Assembly: GCF_036099295.1 (NCBI RefSeq)
Contig: NZ_CP107976.1
Span: 682,001 to 746,000 of the forward strand
Direction of reading: 5' to 3'
DNA length: 64,000 nt
From: Streptomyces sp. NBC_00358
GTDB taxonomy: Bacteria > Actinomycetota > Actinomycetes > Streptomycetales > Streptomycetaceae
Shown: in pieces, positions 17,646-25,888 of the stretch
How positions within the stretch are numbered: position 1 is the first letter of the stretch
Layout of the letters: each line of letters opens with the position of its first letter
Notes under the pieces: generated by a model
What the model saw: only the letters and a program-made list of their open reading frames with translations
Database searches by the model: none
What the model was told of the DNA's origin: nothing
Made by a program: the position numbers and the translations under genes

Positions 17646-17720
17646 GCGGCCGCTGCGGCATTCGCACCATCGGCTCACCACCCGTCTCCCACCGCCGGAG
17701 CAGGAGCAGGAGCGCACACG

Positions 17721-18728
17721 ATGCCCATCCGACGCCGCGGCAGGCCCGGGGCGATCCACCCGACGGTGACCCGCGTGCTGCTCACCGTGCTCCTGGTCCT
17801 TCTCGTGTGTCCCACGCCCGCGGCGGCCGCCGGGAGCGGGCCGAGCGCCTGGTCCGTACGGCCCGCGGGCGCGGTCACCGACGGTGCACGGCGCAGCGCC
17901 TTCTCCCTGGACGCCGCGCCGGGCTCGACGATCAAGGACGCGGTCGTCATCAGCAACCTCTCCGAGGTCCCGCTCTCCTTCCAGGTGTACGGGACCGACG
18001 CGTACAACACACCGCGCGACGGGGCCCTCGCCTACCGGGAGGCGGGGCAGGCCCAGCAGGGCGTCGGCCGCTGGGTGAAGCTGCGCACCAACGCCCTGGT
18101 GATCCCCGCGGGACGCGGCGCGGAGATCCCCTTCACACTGACCGTGCCCCCGGACGCGACACCCGGCGCCCATGTCGGGGGCATCGTCGCGCTCGACAAC
18201 GCGGTGGAACAGGCCGGCCGGGACAACGGCGTCGACCTCGGCATCCAGCGGGCCATCGCCGTACGCGTGCAGCTCACCGTGGGCGGCCCGCTCACTCCCG
18301 GAGTGGGCGTGCGCGACGTACGGCTGGCCCACCGTCCCGCCGGGGTGCCGTTCCGGTCCGGGCGCGCGACCCTGCGCTACACCGTCGTCAACACCGGCAA
18401 CACCGTCATCCAGCCGAGCGCCCGCCCGCGTGCCACCGGGCTGTTCGGCCGCACCCTCAAGACATTCCGCACCACCCGGCTGCCGGTCCTGCTGCCCGGT
18501 CAGAGCACCGTCATCACCGCCGTCTGGGACGGCGCTCCCCCACTGGACTACGTCCACGCCTCCGTGCGCGTGAGCGCTCAGGGCATGCCCGCCGCGTCCG
18601 CCGAAACCGGCTCCGTACTGCTGTCCTGGACCACCGTCGCCGTCCTTCTGGCGCTCCTGGCGCTGCTGGCCCTGGCCCTCTCACAGGTGCGCCGACGGCG
18701 CCGCGCCCGGCTGGAGCACACGCCATGA
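17721..18728 (+). CDS. DUF916-like (WxL-associated) surface protein with C-terminal membrane anchor
   Basis: A 335-residue protein from ATG 17721. A signal peptide (LLTVLLVLLVCPTPAAAA) is followed by a domain with SLDAAPGSTIKDAVVISNLSEVPLSFQVYG, given here in pieces as PGSTIKDAVVISN and PLSFQVYGTDAY, typical of DUF916 peptidoglycan-associated proteins. A second beta domain follows (TLRYTVVNTGNTVIQPSA), then a transmembrane helix (TTVAVLLALLALLALAL) and an Arg-rich tail. Such proteins sit on the outer face of the membrane or wall and in Firmicutes assemble with WxL proteins. It overlaps the next gene by 4 bp. Confidence 0.82.
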   Translation: MPIRRRGRPGAIHPTVTRVLLTVLLVLLVCPTPAAAAGSGPSAWSVRPAGAVTDGARRSAFSLDAAPGSTIKDAVVISNLSEVPLSFQVYGTDAYNTPRDGALAYREAGQAQQGVGRWVKLRTNALVIPAGRGAEIPFTLTVPPDATPGAHVGGIVALDNAVEQAGRDNGVDLGIQRAIAVRVQLTVGGPLTPGVGVRDVRLAHRPAGVPFRSGRATLRYTVVNTGNTVIQPSARPRATGLFGRTLKTFRTTRLPVLLPGQSTVITAVWDGAPPLDYVHASVRVSAQGMPAASAETGSVLLSWTTVAVLLALLALLALALSQVRRRRRARLEHTP

Positions 18729-19840
18729 GCCGCGCGGTGCGCACGAGCGCGCTCGCGGCGGCGTTCCTGGCCGGCCTGGCGCCGCTCACCACGCCCGCCC
18801 GCGCGGACACCCCCCAGCCCGCGATCAGCGCCGGCACCACGCGGCTGACGCCGGGGCGGCCGGTCACGGTGACCGGTACCGACTGGCCTTCGGGAGCCAC
18901 GGCGCAGGCGGAGGTGTGCGGCGCCCGCGCGCTGCGGGGCAGCGCAGACTGCGACACGCTGCGGTCCGTGGTGGCCCTCGTGGCCGCCGACGGAACGTTC
19001 CGGGTGACGCTCGTCGCAGGCGCGCCACCGTCCCGCTGCCCCTGCGTGATCCGGGTGACGGCCCAGCCCGGCGCGAGCGGCGCCCAGGTGGACGTCGACC
19101 TCGACGGACAGCCGGAGGCGGCGCTCCCGTCGCTCGCCCGGACCCCACGCGTCGACGTGGTCCGTACGCACATCTCCGGCTCGCCCGGACTGGCGGAACT
19201 GTTCGGCGCCTCCCCGCACCGGACTCTCACGGTCACGGTCCGCAACCCCGGGACGACCGCCTTGGGCCGGGCCCCGCTGATCGTCGCCTGGGGTACGGGC
19301 GGTACGGCGGACATCCCGGTCTCGGCCCCGCTGACCACGGACCTGCCGGCCGGTGCCACCCGCACCTACCGCGTCCGCGTCACACTGCCGGTCGCCGCCT
19401 TCGGAAGATACGCCGTGGGCGGCACGTACGCGTCCGCGACCTTCTCCTCGGCCACCGACGTCTATCCCTGGGGGCTGATCGCGGCCGCCGGGCTCTCGGC
19501 TCTGCTCCTCGTCCACGCGATCGGCGTCGCGGCCCGCCGCCGCTTCCGGGAACGTCCGACAGGGGCGGCCGTCCTCCCGCCGGACGCGGCCGGGGCAGCG
19601 GTCACCGTCGAACTCGCGGGACTGCGTACGTTCCTGGCGCGCGCGGGGGTCGCCGACGACCGGACGATCGCCCTGCACACCCTGCTGCGGCACGCGTCGG
19701 GAAAGCCCGAACTGACCGACCGCCGGGGGCTCGACGACCTCGTACGGCTGCTCGCTCCACCGCTGCCGTCGCGGCCCGGGGGCACCACCGGGGCGGAGTC
19801 CGCCGAACCGCGCGACACCCGTTCCCAGAAGGCGGGGTGA
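18725..19840 (+). CDS. Membrane-anchored neocarzinostatin-like domain protein
   Basis: A 371-residue exported protein, ATG overlapping the previous TGA. After a signal peptide ending near residue 28 comes a domain with the neocarzinostatin pattern: TRLTPGRPVTVTGTDWPSG, two cysteine pairs (VCGARALRGSADC, SRCPCVIRV). A second beta domain (TLTVTVRNPGTTALG) leads to a transmembrane helix (PWGLIAAAGLSALLLVHAIG) and a cytoplasmic tail of about 110 residues. Neocarzinostatin-family apoproteins hold hydrophobic chromophores in a beta-barrel cleft. A role in holding a hydrophobic ligand at the surface is inference. Confidence 0.75.
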   Translation: MSRAVRTSALAAAFLAGLAPLTTPARADTPQPAISAGTTRLTPGRPVTVTGTDWPSGATAQAEVCGARALRGSADCDTLRSVVALVAADGTFRVTLVAGAPPSRCPCVIRVTAQPGASGAQVDVDLDGQPEAALPSLARTPRVDVVRTHISGSPGLAELFGASPHRTLTVTVRNPGTTALGRAPLIVAWGTGGTADIPVSAPLTTDLPAGATRTYRVRVTLPVAAFGRYAVGGTYASATFSSATDVYPWGLIAAAGLSALLLVHAIGVAARRRFRERPTGAAVLPPDAAGAAVTVELAGLRTFLARAGVADDRTIALHTLLRHASGKPELTDRRGLDDLVRLLAPPLPSRPGGTTGAESAEPRDTRSQKAG

Positions 19841-19849
19841 AAGGCCGTC

Positions 19850-21919
19850 ATGACGTCGTCGCACGCTCCATGGGCCGAAGACATCCTGAGCGGCGCCGCG
19901 GCCGGACTGCTCCCCGGCGGTCTGGTGCTCGGCGCTCCGCTGCTCGGCGCCGTCGTGGGAATGCCCGGTGCCGCGGTGCGCTACGTGCTCCTCACCGCCG
20001 CCGTCCTGTGCGTCCTCGGCGCGGGAGCCGCCCGCGGGTTCCTCCGGCGGCGCCCGGTCACCCTCCGCACGGCCGCGCGCTGCGCGCTGCTCGCCTGCCT
20101 GCTCAACACGGCGGCGGGGCTGTGGCCTTCGGTCCCGGTGTACTGCGGGGCCGTGCTCGCGGGCGCGCTGCTCGGCACGCCGGCGCTTCGGCTCTTCCGC
20201 GCCACGCCGGCCTGGTGCGCGAGCGGGCTCGCGGGGCTGGGAGCGGCGGGGCTTCTGACGGGGTGGCTGGCGGAGCACCCCGGCGCGGCGCTCGCCGTGT
20301 GCGGCGCGGCGGCGGCGGCTCTGCTCACACCGCTCGCGCTGAACCGCCCAGGCAGGACCCCGGACAACTCGGGCCGAGAACAAGCCTGTTCGTCCGATGC
20401 GGCCGTCGAAACCGACGTGACGTCCGCCCCTCCTCGCACCAACCCGACCGAAGCCACGGACGCGACGAATCCCTCCCCCGCCCGGGCCGAGCCCGGTGCG
20501 ACCGTCGAAACCGGCGTGACGTCCGCCCCTCCTCGCACCAGCCCGACCGAAGCCGCGGACGCGGCGAGTCCGTCCCTCGCGCGGGCCGAGCCCGGTGTGG
20601 GTGGGGCGCGGCCCGGATCCACCGTGCGGAGCGCCGCGGTGGACATCGCCGTTCTCTCGGCGGCGGCCGCGGCCGTGTTCTTCGCGGCGCAGGACCTGCT
20701 GGTGTTCCGGCGACTGGAACTCGGCGGCGCGCCCGCCGCTCTGACCGGAACCGCGGCGCTGGCCGGGGCACTGGTGCCCGCGGGCCTGCTCGCGCGCCCC
20801 GGTGGCGGGGCGCGCCGACCGGAGCTCACGCCCCGGAACCCGGCCCCGGCCCCACCCTCACGCCTGTATCTGCCTCTGCCCCTGTCCATGCTTCTGCTCG
20901 CCGTCGCCGCGGCGAGCGCCGCGTCGGCGGCGGCGGCCGACACCCGGCAGCTCGTGGTCTCGCTGACGCTGGCACTGGGCTGCGCCGCCGCGGGCGTGTC
21001 GACGCTCCGGGCCACCGGATTCCGCGGCAGCGCCCTGCCCGCGCTGCTCGGAGGTCTGACAGGGGTCGGCGCGCTGGCGCTGGCCGGGAGATTCCTGGAC
21101 GCCGGGGACGCGCTCGCCCTGGCCTCGGCCCTGCCCCTGAGCCGGGCCGCCCTGCTGCTGCGCCGCAACCGGGCCGCACGGCACGCCGGAGTCCCTCGGG
21201 CAGCACCCCCGACACTGGAGGTGCGCCGACTGGCGGTGCGCCACAAGAACCGGCCCCGGGTGACCCGACTGCGGCTGTCCGTCGCCCCCGGAGAGCTGGT
21301 CGTCCTCTATGACGAACTGCCCGGCCGCAGGGGTGGAACAGCGCTCCGCGCGCTCGCCGGAATCCCGCGGCCCTCTCCCGGCCGCTGCACGATCCTCGGC
21401 CACGACCCGGCTGGTACCGACGCGGCGACGCGCTGGCGGCTCGGACTCTGCGCGCTGCTGGACCCGCAGGACGGTGCCGTGGCCGGCGCGCTGCCGCAAC
21501 TCGCCTCTCCCACCAGCGTGTCCGGCGCGCTGCGGTCCGCCGTGGCCCCGCTGGACGGGGAGCGGGCCGACGAGCTGTGCCGCGCCGCCCGCGCCGCGTT
21601 CCCCTTCCTGGCGTCCCGCGGCGACGATCCACCCGCCGCGCTCGAACCGGCCGAACGCTGTGTGCTCGGCCTCGCCCTGACGCTGATCGCCCGGCCACGG
21701 CTCCTGCTGCTCGACCTCACCGGGCCCGGCACGCTGCATCTCGCGGCCGACCCGGACGTGGCCGACCTGCTGCACCGGATCACCGGCCACGGAACCGCCG
21801 TACTGGTCGCCACGACACAACCGTCACCCGTCCTCGGGGGCCGCACGGTCGGCCTCTCCACCGGCCGCCGGGCACCCGGGGCATGGCCGGTCCCCCGTAC
21901 GAGAGAGGCATCGGCATGA
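19850..21919 (+). CDS. Multi-spanning membrane protein fused to a degenerate ABC ATPase
   Basis: A 689-residue protein. It begins with five or six hydrophobic helices (residues about 15-165), then a Pro/Thr/Glu-rich linker with a 33-residue duplication, more hydrophobic helices (about 260-430), and an ABC-like domain from residue about 456 (LEVRRLAVRHKNRPR). The ATP sites are damaged: the P-loop region reads LPGRRGGTALRAL without the lysine, the Walker B is LLLLDLTGPG without the following glutamate, and the switch is ATTQ rather than a histidine. It probably does not hydrolyse ATP. The arrangement recalls a permease-ATPase fusion. It overlaps the next gene by 4 bp and may form the membrane platform for the surface proteins. 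Confidence 0.75.
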   Translation: MTSSHAPWAEDILSGAAAGLLPGGLVLGAPLLGAVVGMPGAAVRYVLLTAAVLCVLGAGAARGFLRRRPVTLRTAARCALLACLLNTAAGLWPSVPVYCGAVLAGALLGTPALRLFRATPAWCASGLAGLGAAGLLTGWLAEHPGAALAVCGAAAAALLTPLALNRPGRTPDNSGREQACSSDAAVETDVTSAPPRTNPTEATDATNPSPARAEPGATVETGVTSAPPRTSPTEAADAASPSLARAEPGVGGARPGSTVRSAAVDIAVLSAAAAAVFFAAQDLLVFRRLELGGAPAALTGTAALAGALVPAGLLARPGGGARRPELTPRNPAPAPPSRLYLPLPLSMLLLAVAAASAASAAAADTRQLVVSLTLALGCAAAGVSTLRATGFRGSALPALLGGLTGVGALALAGRFLDAGDALALASALPLSRAALLLRRNRAARHAGVPRAAPPTLEVRRLAVRHKNRPRVTRLRLSVAPGELVVLYDELPGRRGGTALRALAGIPRPSPGRCTILGHDPAGTDAATRWRLGLCALLDPQDGAVAGALPQLASPTSVSGALRSAVAPLDGERADELCRAARAAFPFLASRGDDPPAALEPAERCVLGLALTLIARPRLLLLDLTGPGTLHLAADPDVADLLHRITGHGTAVLVATTQPSPVLGGRTVGLSTGRRAPGAWPVPRTREASA
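20405..20602 (+). repeat. Two 99-bp in-frame direct repeats
   Basis: Two copies (from 20405 and 20504) encode the linker of the membrane/ABC fusion; each includes VTSAPPRT followed by PTEA and ARAEPG. Near-identity suggests a recent duplication. Confidence 0.85.
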
Positions 21920-22587
21920 GGTGGTGGTCCTCCCCCGGCGGGCCCGGCGGGGCCCTGGTGACGGCGGCCTGCGTCCTGGCGCTGTGCGGTACCGGCACGG
22001 CTTCGGCCGCCGACCCACCGGGCGCGACGGCCAGGCTGTCGGCCGCGGTCGATCTCGCCGAGGGCCAGAAAATAACCGTCACGGGGGAGGGCTTCCGCAG
22101 CGGACTCACCTCGGTGGCCGTCGGACTGTGCAAGCGGGGATACACCAGCAACACCGACTGCGACCTGGCGGGCGGGGCCACGCTGGTGAACATCGGCGGC
22201 TCGGGCAGGCTCCCCGCCGTCACCCTCACCCTGCACGCCCGCTTCGCGGGCATCGACTGCCGCACCGTCCAGTGCGTGGTGGGCATCTCTCCGCTGCCGA
22301 CCGGCACTCCGGCCGCGCTGCGTCCCGCCAACACCGTCGACATCCCGGTCGGCTTCCGGGGCGGGACCACCCGGGGCGAGCCGTCGGGTGCGGGGCGTGC
22401 CGTCACCGCGACGGGGCCGGAGGGAACCGGCACCTCCTCGGGCTCTCGCTGGCGCGGGCCCTCGACCGTCCTGTGGGCCGCTTCGACCGCGCTCACCGCG
22501 CTGTGCGCGGCGGTGGCCCTGCTCGGCTTCCGCCGTGTCCGGCACGACGACGGCATCCCTCTTCCCGACACCGGAGGTACCTCGTGA
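21916..22587 (+). CDS. Neocarzinostatin-like exported protein with C-terminal helix and LPDTG
   Basis: A 223-residue protein from ATG 21916. A signal peptide ends at about residue 31 (TASA). The domain GQKITVTGEGFRSGLTSVAVG with cysteine pairs in GLCKRGYTSNTDC and DCRTVQCVVG matches the neocarzinostatin/macromomycin apoprotein type. A transmembrane helix (LWAASTALTALCAAVALLGF) and RRVR follow. Unusually, the last residues are LPDTGGTS, a sortase-like pentapeptide placed after the helix instead of before it. It is coupled by overlap to both neighbours and is a close relative in design of the 22584-23273 protein. Confidence 0.78.
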   Translation: MRWWSSPGGPGGALVTAACVLALCGTGTASAADPPGATARLSAAVDLAEGQKITVTGEGFRSGLTSVAVGLCKRGYTSNTDCDLAGGATLVNIGGSGRLPAVTLTLHARFAGIDCRTVQCVVGISPLPTGTPAALRPANTVDIPVGFRGGTTRGEPSGAGRAVTATGPEGTGTSSGSRWRGPSTVLWAASTALTALCAAVALLGFRRVRHDDGIPLPDTGGTS

Positions 22588-23273
22588 ACCACTTCATCTT
22601 CCGCCCCGGCACCGGGGCCGCGGCCCTGGCGGCGGTGGTGGCGGTCTGTTCGGCGGCGACGCCCGCCGCGGCCGCCGCGACCCTGACCGTGAGCAGGACC
22701 ACCGGACTCACCCCGGGAGACACCGTCACGGTCTCCGCCAAGGGCCTGAGCCCGAGTCAGTCGTTCGTCCCGCTCGGCCTGTGCAAGCCGGACCCGACCG
22801 GTCCGACCGACTGCGACACGGCGACCGCGCTGGTCGGCAAGACCGACGGTTCCGGTGTCTGGCACCTGTCGTCCAGCAACGCGACCTCCGCCGGTCTGAA
22901 GATCCTCGCGAAGGCGGGCGGCGCGGACTGCACCTCCAAGGCGGGTGCCTGCGTGGTCGCCGTGTTCGTGACCGCCACCGATGAACTCGCCCAGGTGCCG
23001 CTGACGGTGAGTGCCTCCGGTTCGGGGTCGGGTTCGCCCTCGCCCGGTACGTCGGCCAGTCCTTCGGCGTCCGGCTCCGCGAGCGCCTCGGGCGGCAGTA
23101 CCTCTGGGTCGTCCTCGGGGGACTCCGGCTCGTCCGGTTCCGGGTCGGAAAGTCTTCCGCGGACGGGTTCCGTGGACGGTGTCGCGGTGGCGCTGCTGGC
23201 CGGCGGGACCCTGGTCATGGGCGGCGCCTCGTTCCTGCTCCTGGTACGGCGCAGGCGCGACGGGGCGGTCTGA
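22584..23273 (+). CDS. Sortase-anchored neocarzinostatin-like surface protein
   Basis: A 229-residue protein from GTG 22584. It has a signal peptide (residues 1-31), a neocarzinostatin-like domain (LSPSQSFVPLGLCKPD, DCTSKAGACVVAVFV, four cysteines in two pairs), and a Ser/Gly-rich stalk of about 55 residues. A classical sorting signal closes it: LPRTG, a hydrophobic helix and RRRR. A sortase would therefore attach it covalently to the wall. The neocarzinostatin fold binds aromatic chromophores, so display of a pigment-binding domain is an attractive idea, stated as inference. It is the last gene of the surface module. Confidence 0.82.
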   Translation: MNHFIFRPGTGAAALAAVVAVCSAATPAAAAATLTVSRTTGLTPGDTVTVSAKGLSPSQSFVPLGLCKPDPTGPTDCDTATALVGKTDGSGVWHLSSSNATSAGLKILAKAGGADCTSKAGACVVAVFVTATDELAQVPLTVSASGSGSGSPSPGTSASPSASGSASASGGSTSGSSSGDSGSSGSGSESLPRTGSVDGVAVALLAGGTLVMGGASFLLLVRRRRDGAV

Positions 23274-23317
23274 CGACCCTCCTGCCCCGGCCCGTCGGGG
23301 CGGCGGACCCCTCGGGC

Positions 23318-23352
23318 CGGGTCTCACCCGGGCGCGTACCGGGTGAGACCCG
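23318..23352. terminator. Strong bidirectional hairpin
   Basis: A perfect 12-bp stem, CGGGTCTCACCC (23318-23329) with GGGTGAGACCCG (23341-23352), and an 11-nt loop. It lies between the convergent surface module and isochorismatase-fold gene and overlaps the last codons of the latter. Confidence 0.75.
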
Positions 23353-23965
23353 CGCAGGCGTCGTCGAGCGTGATCACGTCCGCGTACTTGGAGTCCAGGT
23401 CGAAGAGGTTCGCCTCGTGCGGCCCGGGATCCCGGTCGGCCACGGCCTGGCGGACCACCAACGGGCGGAATCCGTACTGGAGTCCGTCCAGCGCGCTGGC
23501 CCGGACGCAGCCACTGGTCGAGAACCCGCCGAGCACGAGGGTGTCCACGCCCCACGACCGCAGTGTCCCGTCCAGGCCGGTACCGAAGAACGCGCTCGGG
23601 TAGTGCTTGAACACGACGGTGTCGCTCGGGCCGGGCGGGCACACCGGGGTGAATCCGGCGTGCGGGGCGCCCGCCCGGAAGGCCCGGAGACCAGGAACCT
23701 TGCGGGCGAAGTGCGGTGCGTCGTCCGCGGGTTCGCCCTCGTAGCGTACGGCCGTGAAGACCACCGGCAGCCGGGCCGCGCGGGCCGTGTCCGCCAGCCG
23801 CCGCATGGCCGCGAGGGCATCGGCGGCGGTGTCCAGGAACAGGGCGGCGCCGGGATCGGCGTACGCCCGCACGGGGTCCACTAGGAGGACCGCGGGCCGC
23901 TCGCCCCAGCCGACGCGGCGGCCGAACCCGGCCGCGCGATAGTCCTCGTCGAGGGGACCCGACAT
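23324..23965 (-). CDS. Isochorismatase-fold amidohydrolase (maleamate amidase/carbamoylsarcosine amidase-like)
   Basis: A 213-residue cysteine hydrolase. The catalytic triad of the isochorismatase/nicotinamidase superfamily is complete: D30 in LLVDPVRAY, K120 in VVFKHYP, C153 in STSGCVRAS, with the cis-peptide region GGFST before it. True isochorismatases lack the cysteine, so this is an amidase; the family includes maleamate amidase (NicF), N-carbamoylsarcosine amidase and nicotinamidase. ATG 23965 overlaps the stop of a 30-codon ORF by one base; GTG 23968 is an alternative start. Hydrolysis of a half-amide left by imide opening would fit the proposed pathway. Confidence 0.87.
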   Translation of the reverse strand: MSGPLDEDYRAAGFGRRVGWGERPAVLLVDPVRAYADPGAALFLDTAADALAAMRRLADTARAARLPVVFTAVRYEGEPADDAPHFARKVPGLRAFRAGAPHAGFTPVCPPGPSDTVVFKHYPSAFFGTGLDGTLRSWGVDTLVLGGFSTSGCVRASALDGLQYGFRPLVVRQAVADRDPGPHEANLFDLDSKYADVITLDDACAGLTRYAPG

Positions 23966-24057
23966 CACCTCGGATCACCCCCCAGCCGGCCGCAGAAGGG
24001 GCTCGCGAGGAGGGAGCCGGTCTCCGGCACACGGATGCGGGACAGGGGAACAGTCAT
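23965..24057 (-). CDS. Possible 30-residue leaderless small ORF coupled to the amidase
   Basis: ATG 24057 opens a 30-codon frame (MTVPLSRIRVPETGS...) whose TGA at 23967-23965 shares one base with the amidase ATG. A -10-like TAGACT on the minus strand (24069-24064) would place transcription start at about the ATG, so the transcript would be leaderless. Its peptide matches nothing I recognise. It may be a real small protein, a leader peptide or just the translated leader of the amidase gene. Confidence 0.4.
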   Translation of the reverse strand: MTVPLSRIRVPETGSLLASPFCGRLGGDPR

Positions 24058-24076
24058 GTCCGCAGTCTAAATTTGG

Positions 24077-24101
24077 GAAACACTGTTTCGCTAGAGGAAT
24101 C
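24077..24101 (+). promoter_or_regulatory. Regulon operator F between divergent small ORFs
   Basis: GAAAC-ACT-GTTTC-N7-GAATC, the same 25-bp architecture. It lies between two divergent leaderless-looking starts: minus strand ATG 24057 with -10 TAGACT (24069-24064), and plus strand ATG 24121 with -10 CACAAT (24109-24114). One protein bound here could control both. Confidence 0.65.
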
Positions 24102-24120
24102 GGCGCGGCACAATGCCGGC

Positions 24121-24300
24121 ATGGAGATCTCACCCCGCCCGCAGGCGGCACCGGTGTCCCGCGCGGTCGCGGCGGGCGCCCGCCAGGTGGGGGCCGCGGA
24201 CAGCGGAGCCCGGCCGGGCCCGCCCGTCGGCCGCGAGGCGTCCGCCCCGCCGGGGCACGCCGGGGACCTTTCCGCCGGGCCGCCGCCCTGCGGGGCGTGA
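24121..24300 (+). CDS. Possible 59-residue leaderless ORF before the membrane gene
   Basis: ATG 24121 lies 7 bp after a -10-like CACAAT, with no ribosome site, as in leaderless genes. The 59-residue product is Pro/Ala/Gly-rich (MEISPRPQAAPVSR...) with no recognisable domain. It ends 18 bp before the membrane protein start, whose own ribosome site is GAGGAG. It may only be a leader that couples translation; coding status is uncertain. Confidence 0.35.
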   Translation: MEISPRPQAAPVSRAVAAGARQVGAADSGARPGPPVGREASAPPGHAGDLSAGPPPCGA

Positions 24301-24318
24301 CAGAGGAGACGGGACGTC

Positions 24319-25014
24319 ATGGGTGCGCATCCGCACGGCTGGTGGATCCTGCTCCACCTGGTGCTGTTCGTCTTCTGGCTGGGCGGCGACCTGGGCGTGT
24401 ACGTCTCCAGCCGTTACGTCCTGCGGCCGGATCTGCCCTTCGAGGCCCGGGCGACCGCGCTGCGGATCATGGGCGTGCTCGATCTCGGGCCGAAGGTCTG
24501 CCTGGTCCTCTTCCTGCCGAGCGGCATCACGCTGATGGCCCTGGACCCGCACGGCGCCCCCGAACTGCTGAACGGCTGGACGGCGGCGGGCGCGTGGGTG
24601 GCCGCCGCCTGCTGGCTCTGGCTCACGGTGACGGACCATCACCACCCCGGCCTGCGGCCCTGGGTCCGGCGGACGGACTGGGCCGTGCGGATCGGGCTGA
24701 CCGGAGCGCTGCTTGCCACCGGCGCGTACACGCTCCTGGCGACCGAACCGTTCGGCGTGGACACGCATCCGCGGTGGCTGGGCGCCAAGGTGGCGCTGTA
24801 CGCGCTGGCCATCGCGTGCGGCCTCGGCATCCGGCTCAGGCTGCGGCCCTTCGGCCCCGCGTTCACCGCGCTGGCCACGGACGGTTCGACCCCCGCGACC
24901 GAACGCGCGCTGCGCGCGGCGGTCAACGGCTGCGTCCCGTACGTGGCGGGCATCTGGTCCTGCGTGCTGGCCGCGGCGGCCCTGGGCGTGCTGAAGCCGG
25001 GGGCCCGGCTGTGA
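24319..25014 (+). CDS. Polytopic membrane protein of unknown function (CopD/DUF2269-like layout)
   Basis: A 231-residue integral membrane protein from ATG 24319, preceded by GAGGAG. I count about six hydrophobic segments, starting with WWILLHLVLFVFWLGGDLGVY and ending with GIWSCVLAAAALGVL. Histidines lie in or next to helices (H4, H6, H13 and TDHHHPG). The first helix with HLVLFVFWLGGD resembles small heme/copper-related membrane proteins such as CopD or DUF2269, but I cannot assign it. It is transcribed away from operator F and ends 12 bp before the convergent iclR gene. Transport or membrane redox are both possible. Confidence 0.7.
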   Translation: MGAHPHGWWILLHLVLFVFWLGGDLGVYVSSRYVLRPDLPFEARATALRIMGVLDLGPKVCLVLFLPSGITLMALDPHGAPELLNGWTAAGAWVAAACWLWLTVTDHHHPGLRPWVRRTDWAVRIGLTGALLATGAYTLLATEPFGVDTHPRWLGAKVALYALAIACGLGIRLRLRPFGPAFTALATDGSTPATERALRAAVNGCVPYVAGIWSCVLAAAALGVLKPGARL

Positions 25015-25026
25015 ACCTGCCCCGGG

Positions 25027-25812
25027 TCAGTTCACGCCGGGGCGGTAGCCGAACTCGGCGGACAGCCGCTCGACGGCGGCCAGGAGCAGCGGGGCGCACT
25101 CGGCCATGCGCGGCTTGAAGCGGGTCTGCGGCCCGGCGACGCTCACCACGGCGATGACATGGCCGTCGTGCCCGAGCACCGGGGCGGCGACCGAGGCGGA
25201 ACCGGCCTCGCGCTCGCCCACGGAGGTGGCGTAGCCGCGGCGCCGCACCGCGGCCAGTTCCTTGCGCAGCTTGTCGGGGTCGGTGATGGTCCGCTCGGTG
25301 AGCCGGTCGAGGGCGTGCCGCTCCAGGTACCCGTCGACCTCCAGGTCGGGCAGGAAGGCGAGCATGGCCTTGGAGGAGCTGCCCGCGTGCAGCGGGAGGG
25401 GGATGCCGAGCGCGACCTCCATGCGCAACTCCCGGTCGGGGACGACCTGGTCGACGTAGAGGCGGGTGTCGCCGCGGCGGATCGACAGGGTGGCGGTCTC
25501 GTCGCACTGCGCGGCCAGCCGGCGCAGTTCGGGCGCGGCGAGGATGCGCAGGTCCGTACGGGCGAGATAGGCGCGGCCGAGCGAGATGGCCGCGGGCCCG
25601 AGCGCGTACCGCCGGGTGACGGGGTCGGCGATGATCAGGTCGCGGTTGCGCAGGGCGGTCAGGATGCGGTGGACGGCGGCCTTGGTGATGCCGAGTTGCT
25701 GGGCGATCTCGGTGATGCCCAGGTCGGGGCGGCCGCTGCGGCCGAACAGCAGGAGCACGTCCATGGCGCGCTCGACTGCGGCGATCGACCTGCTGGTGTT
25801 CTCCTCGGTCAC
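25027..25812 (-). CDS. IclR-family transcriptional regulator, likely master regulator of the island
   Basis: A 261-residue protein from GTG 25812, with GAGGA at 25817-25821. The N-terminal winged helix spans about residues 10-75 (ITEIAQQLGITKAAVHRIL). The C-terminal IclR effector domain spans about 90-255, with LPLHAGSSSKAML and REAGSASVAAPVLGHDG typical of the ligand pocket. IclR proteins bind palindromic sites and respond to small aromatic or carboxylic effectors. It is transcribed divergently from the oxidative operon, and both promoters carry the 25-bp element found at six further places in the island. Autoregulation and control of the whole island are a strong inference. Confidence 0.9.
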   Translation of the reverse strand: MTEENTSRSIAAVERAMDVLLLFGRSGRPDLGITEIAQQLGITKAAVHRILTALRNRDLIIADPVTRRYALGPAAISLGRAYLARTDLRILAAPELRRLAAQCDETATLSIRRGDTRLYVDQVVPDRELRMEVALGIPLPLHAGSSSKAMLAFLPDLEVDGYLERHALDRLTERTITDPDKLRKELAAVRRRGYATSVGEREAGSASVAAPVLGHDGHVIAVVSVAGPQTRFKPRMAECAPLLLAAVERLSAEFGYRPGVN

Positions 25813-25888
25813 AGCGTCCTCGGTGCGTTTCGGGTGCGTGGAACAGCCCCCGGGCGGCTCCTGGGGCTGCCGGACAGCATAGGCGTCG

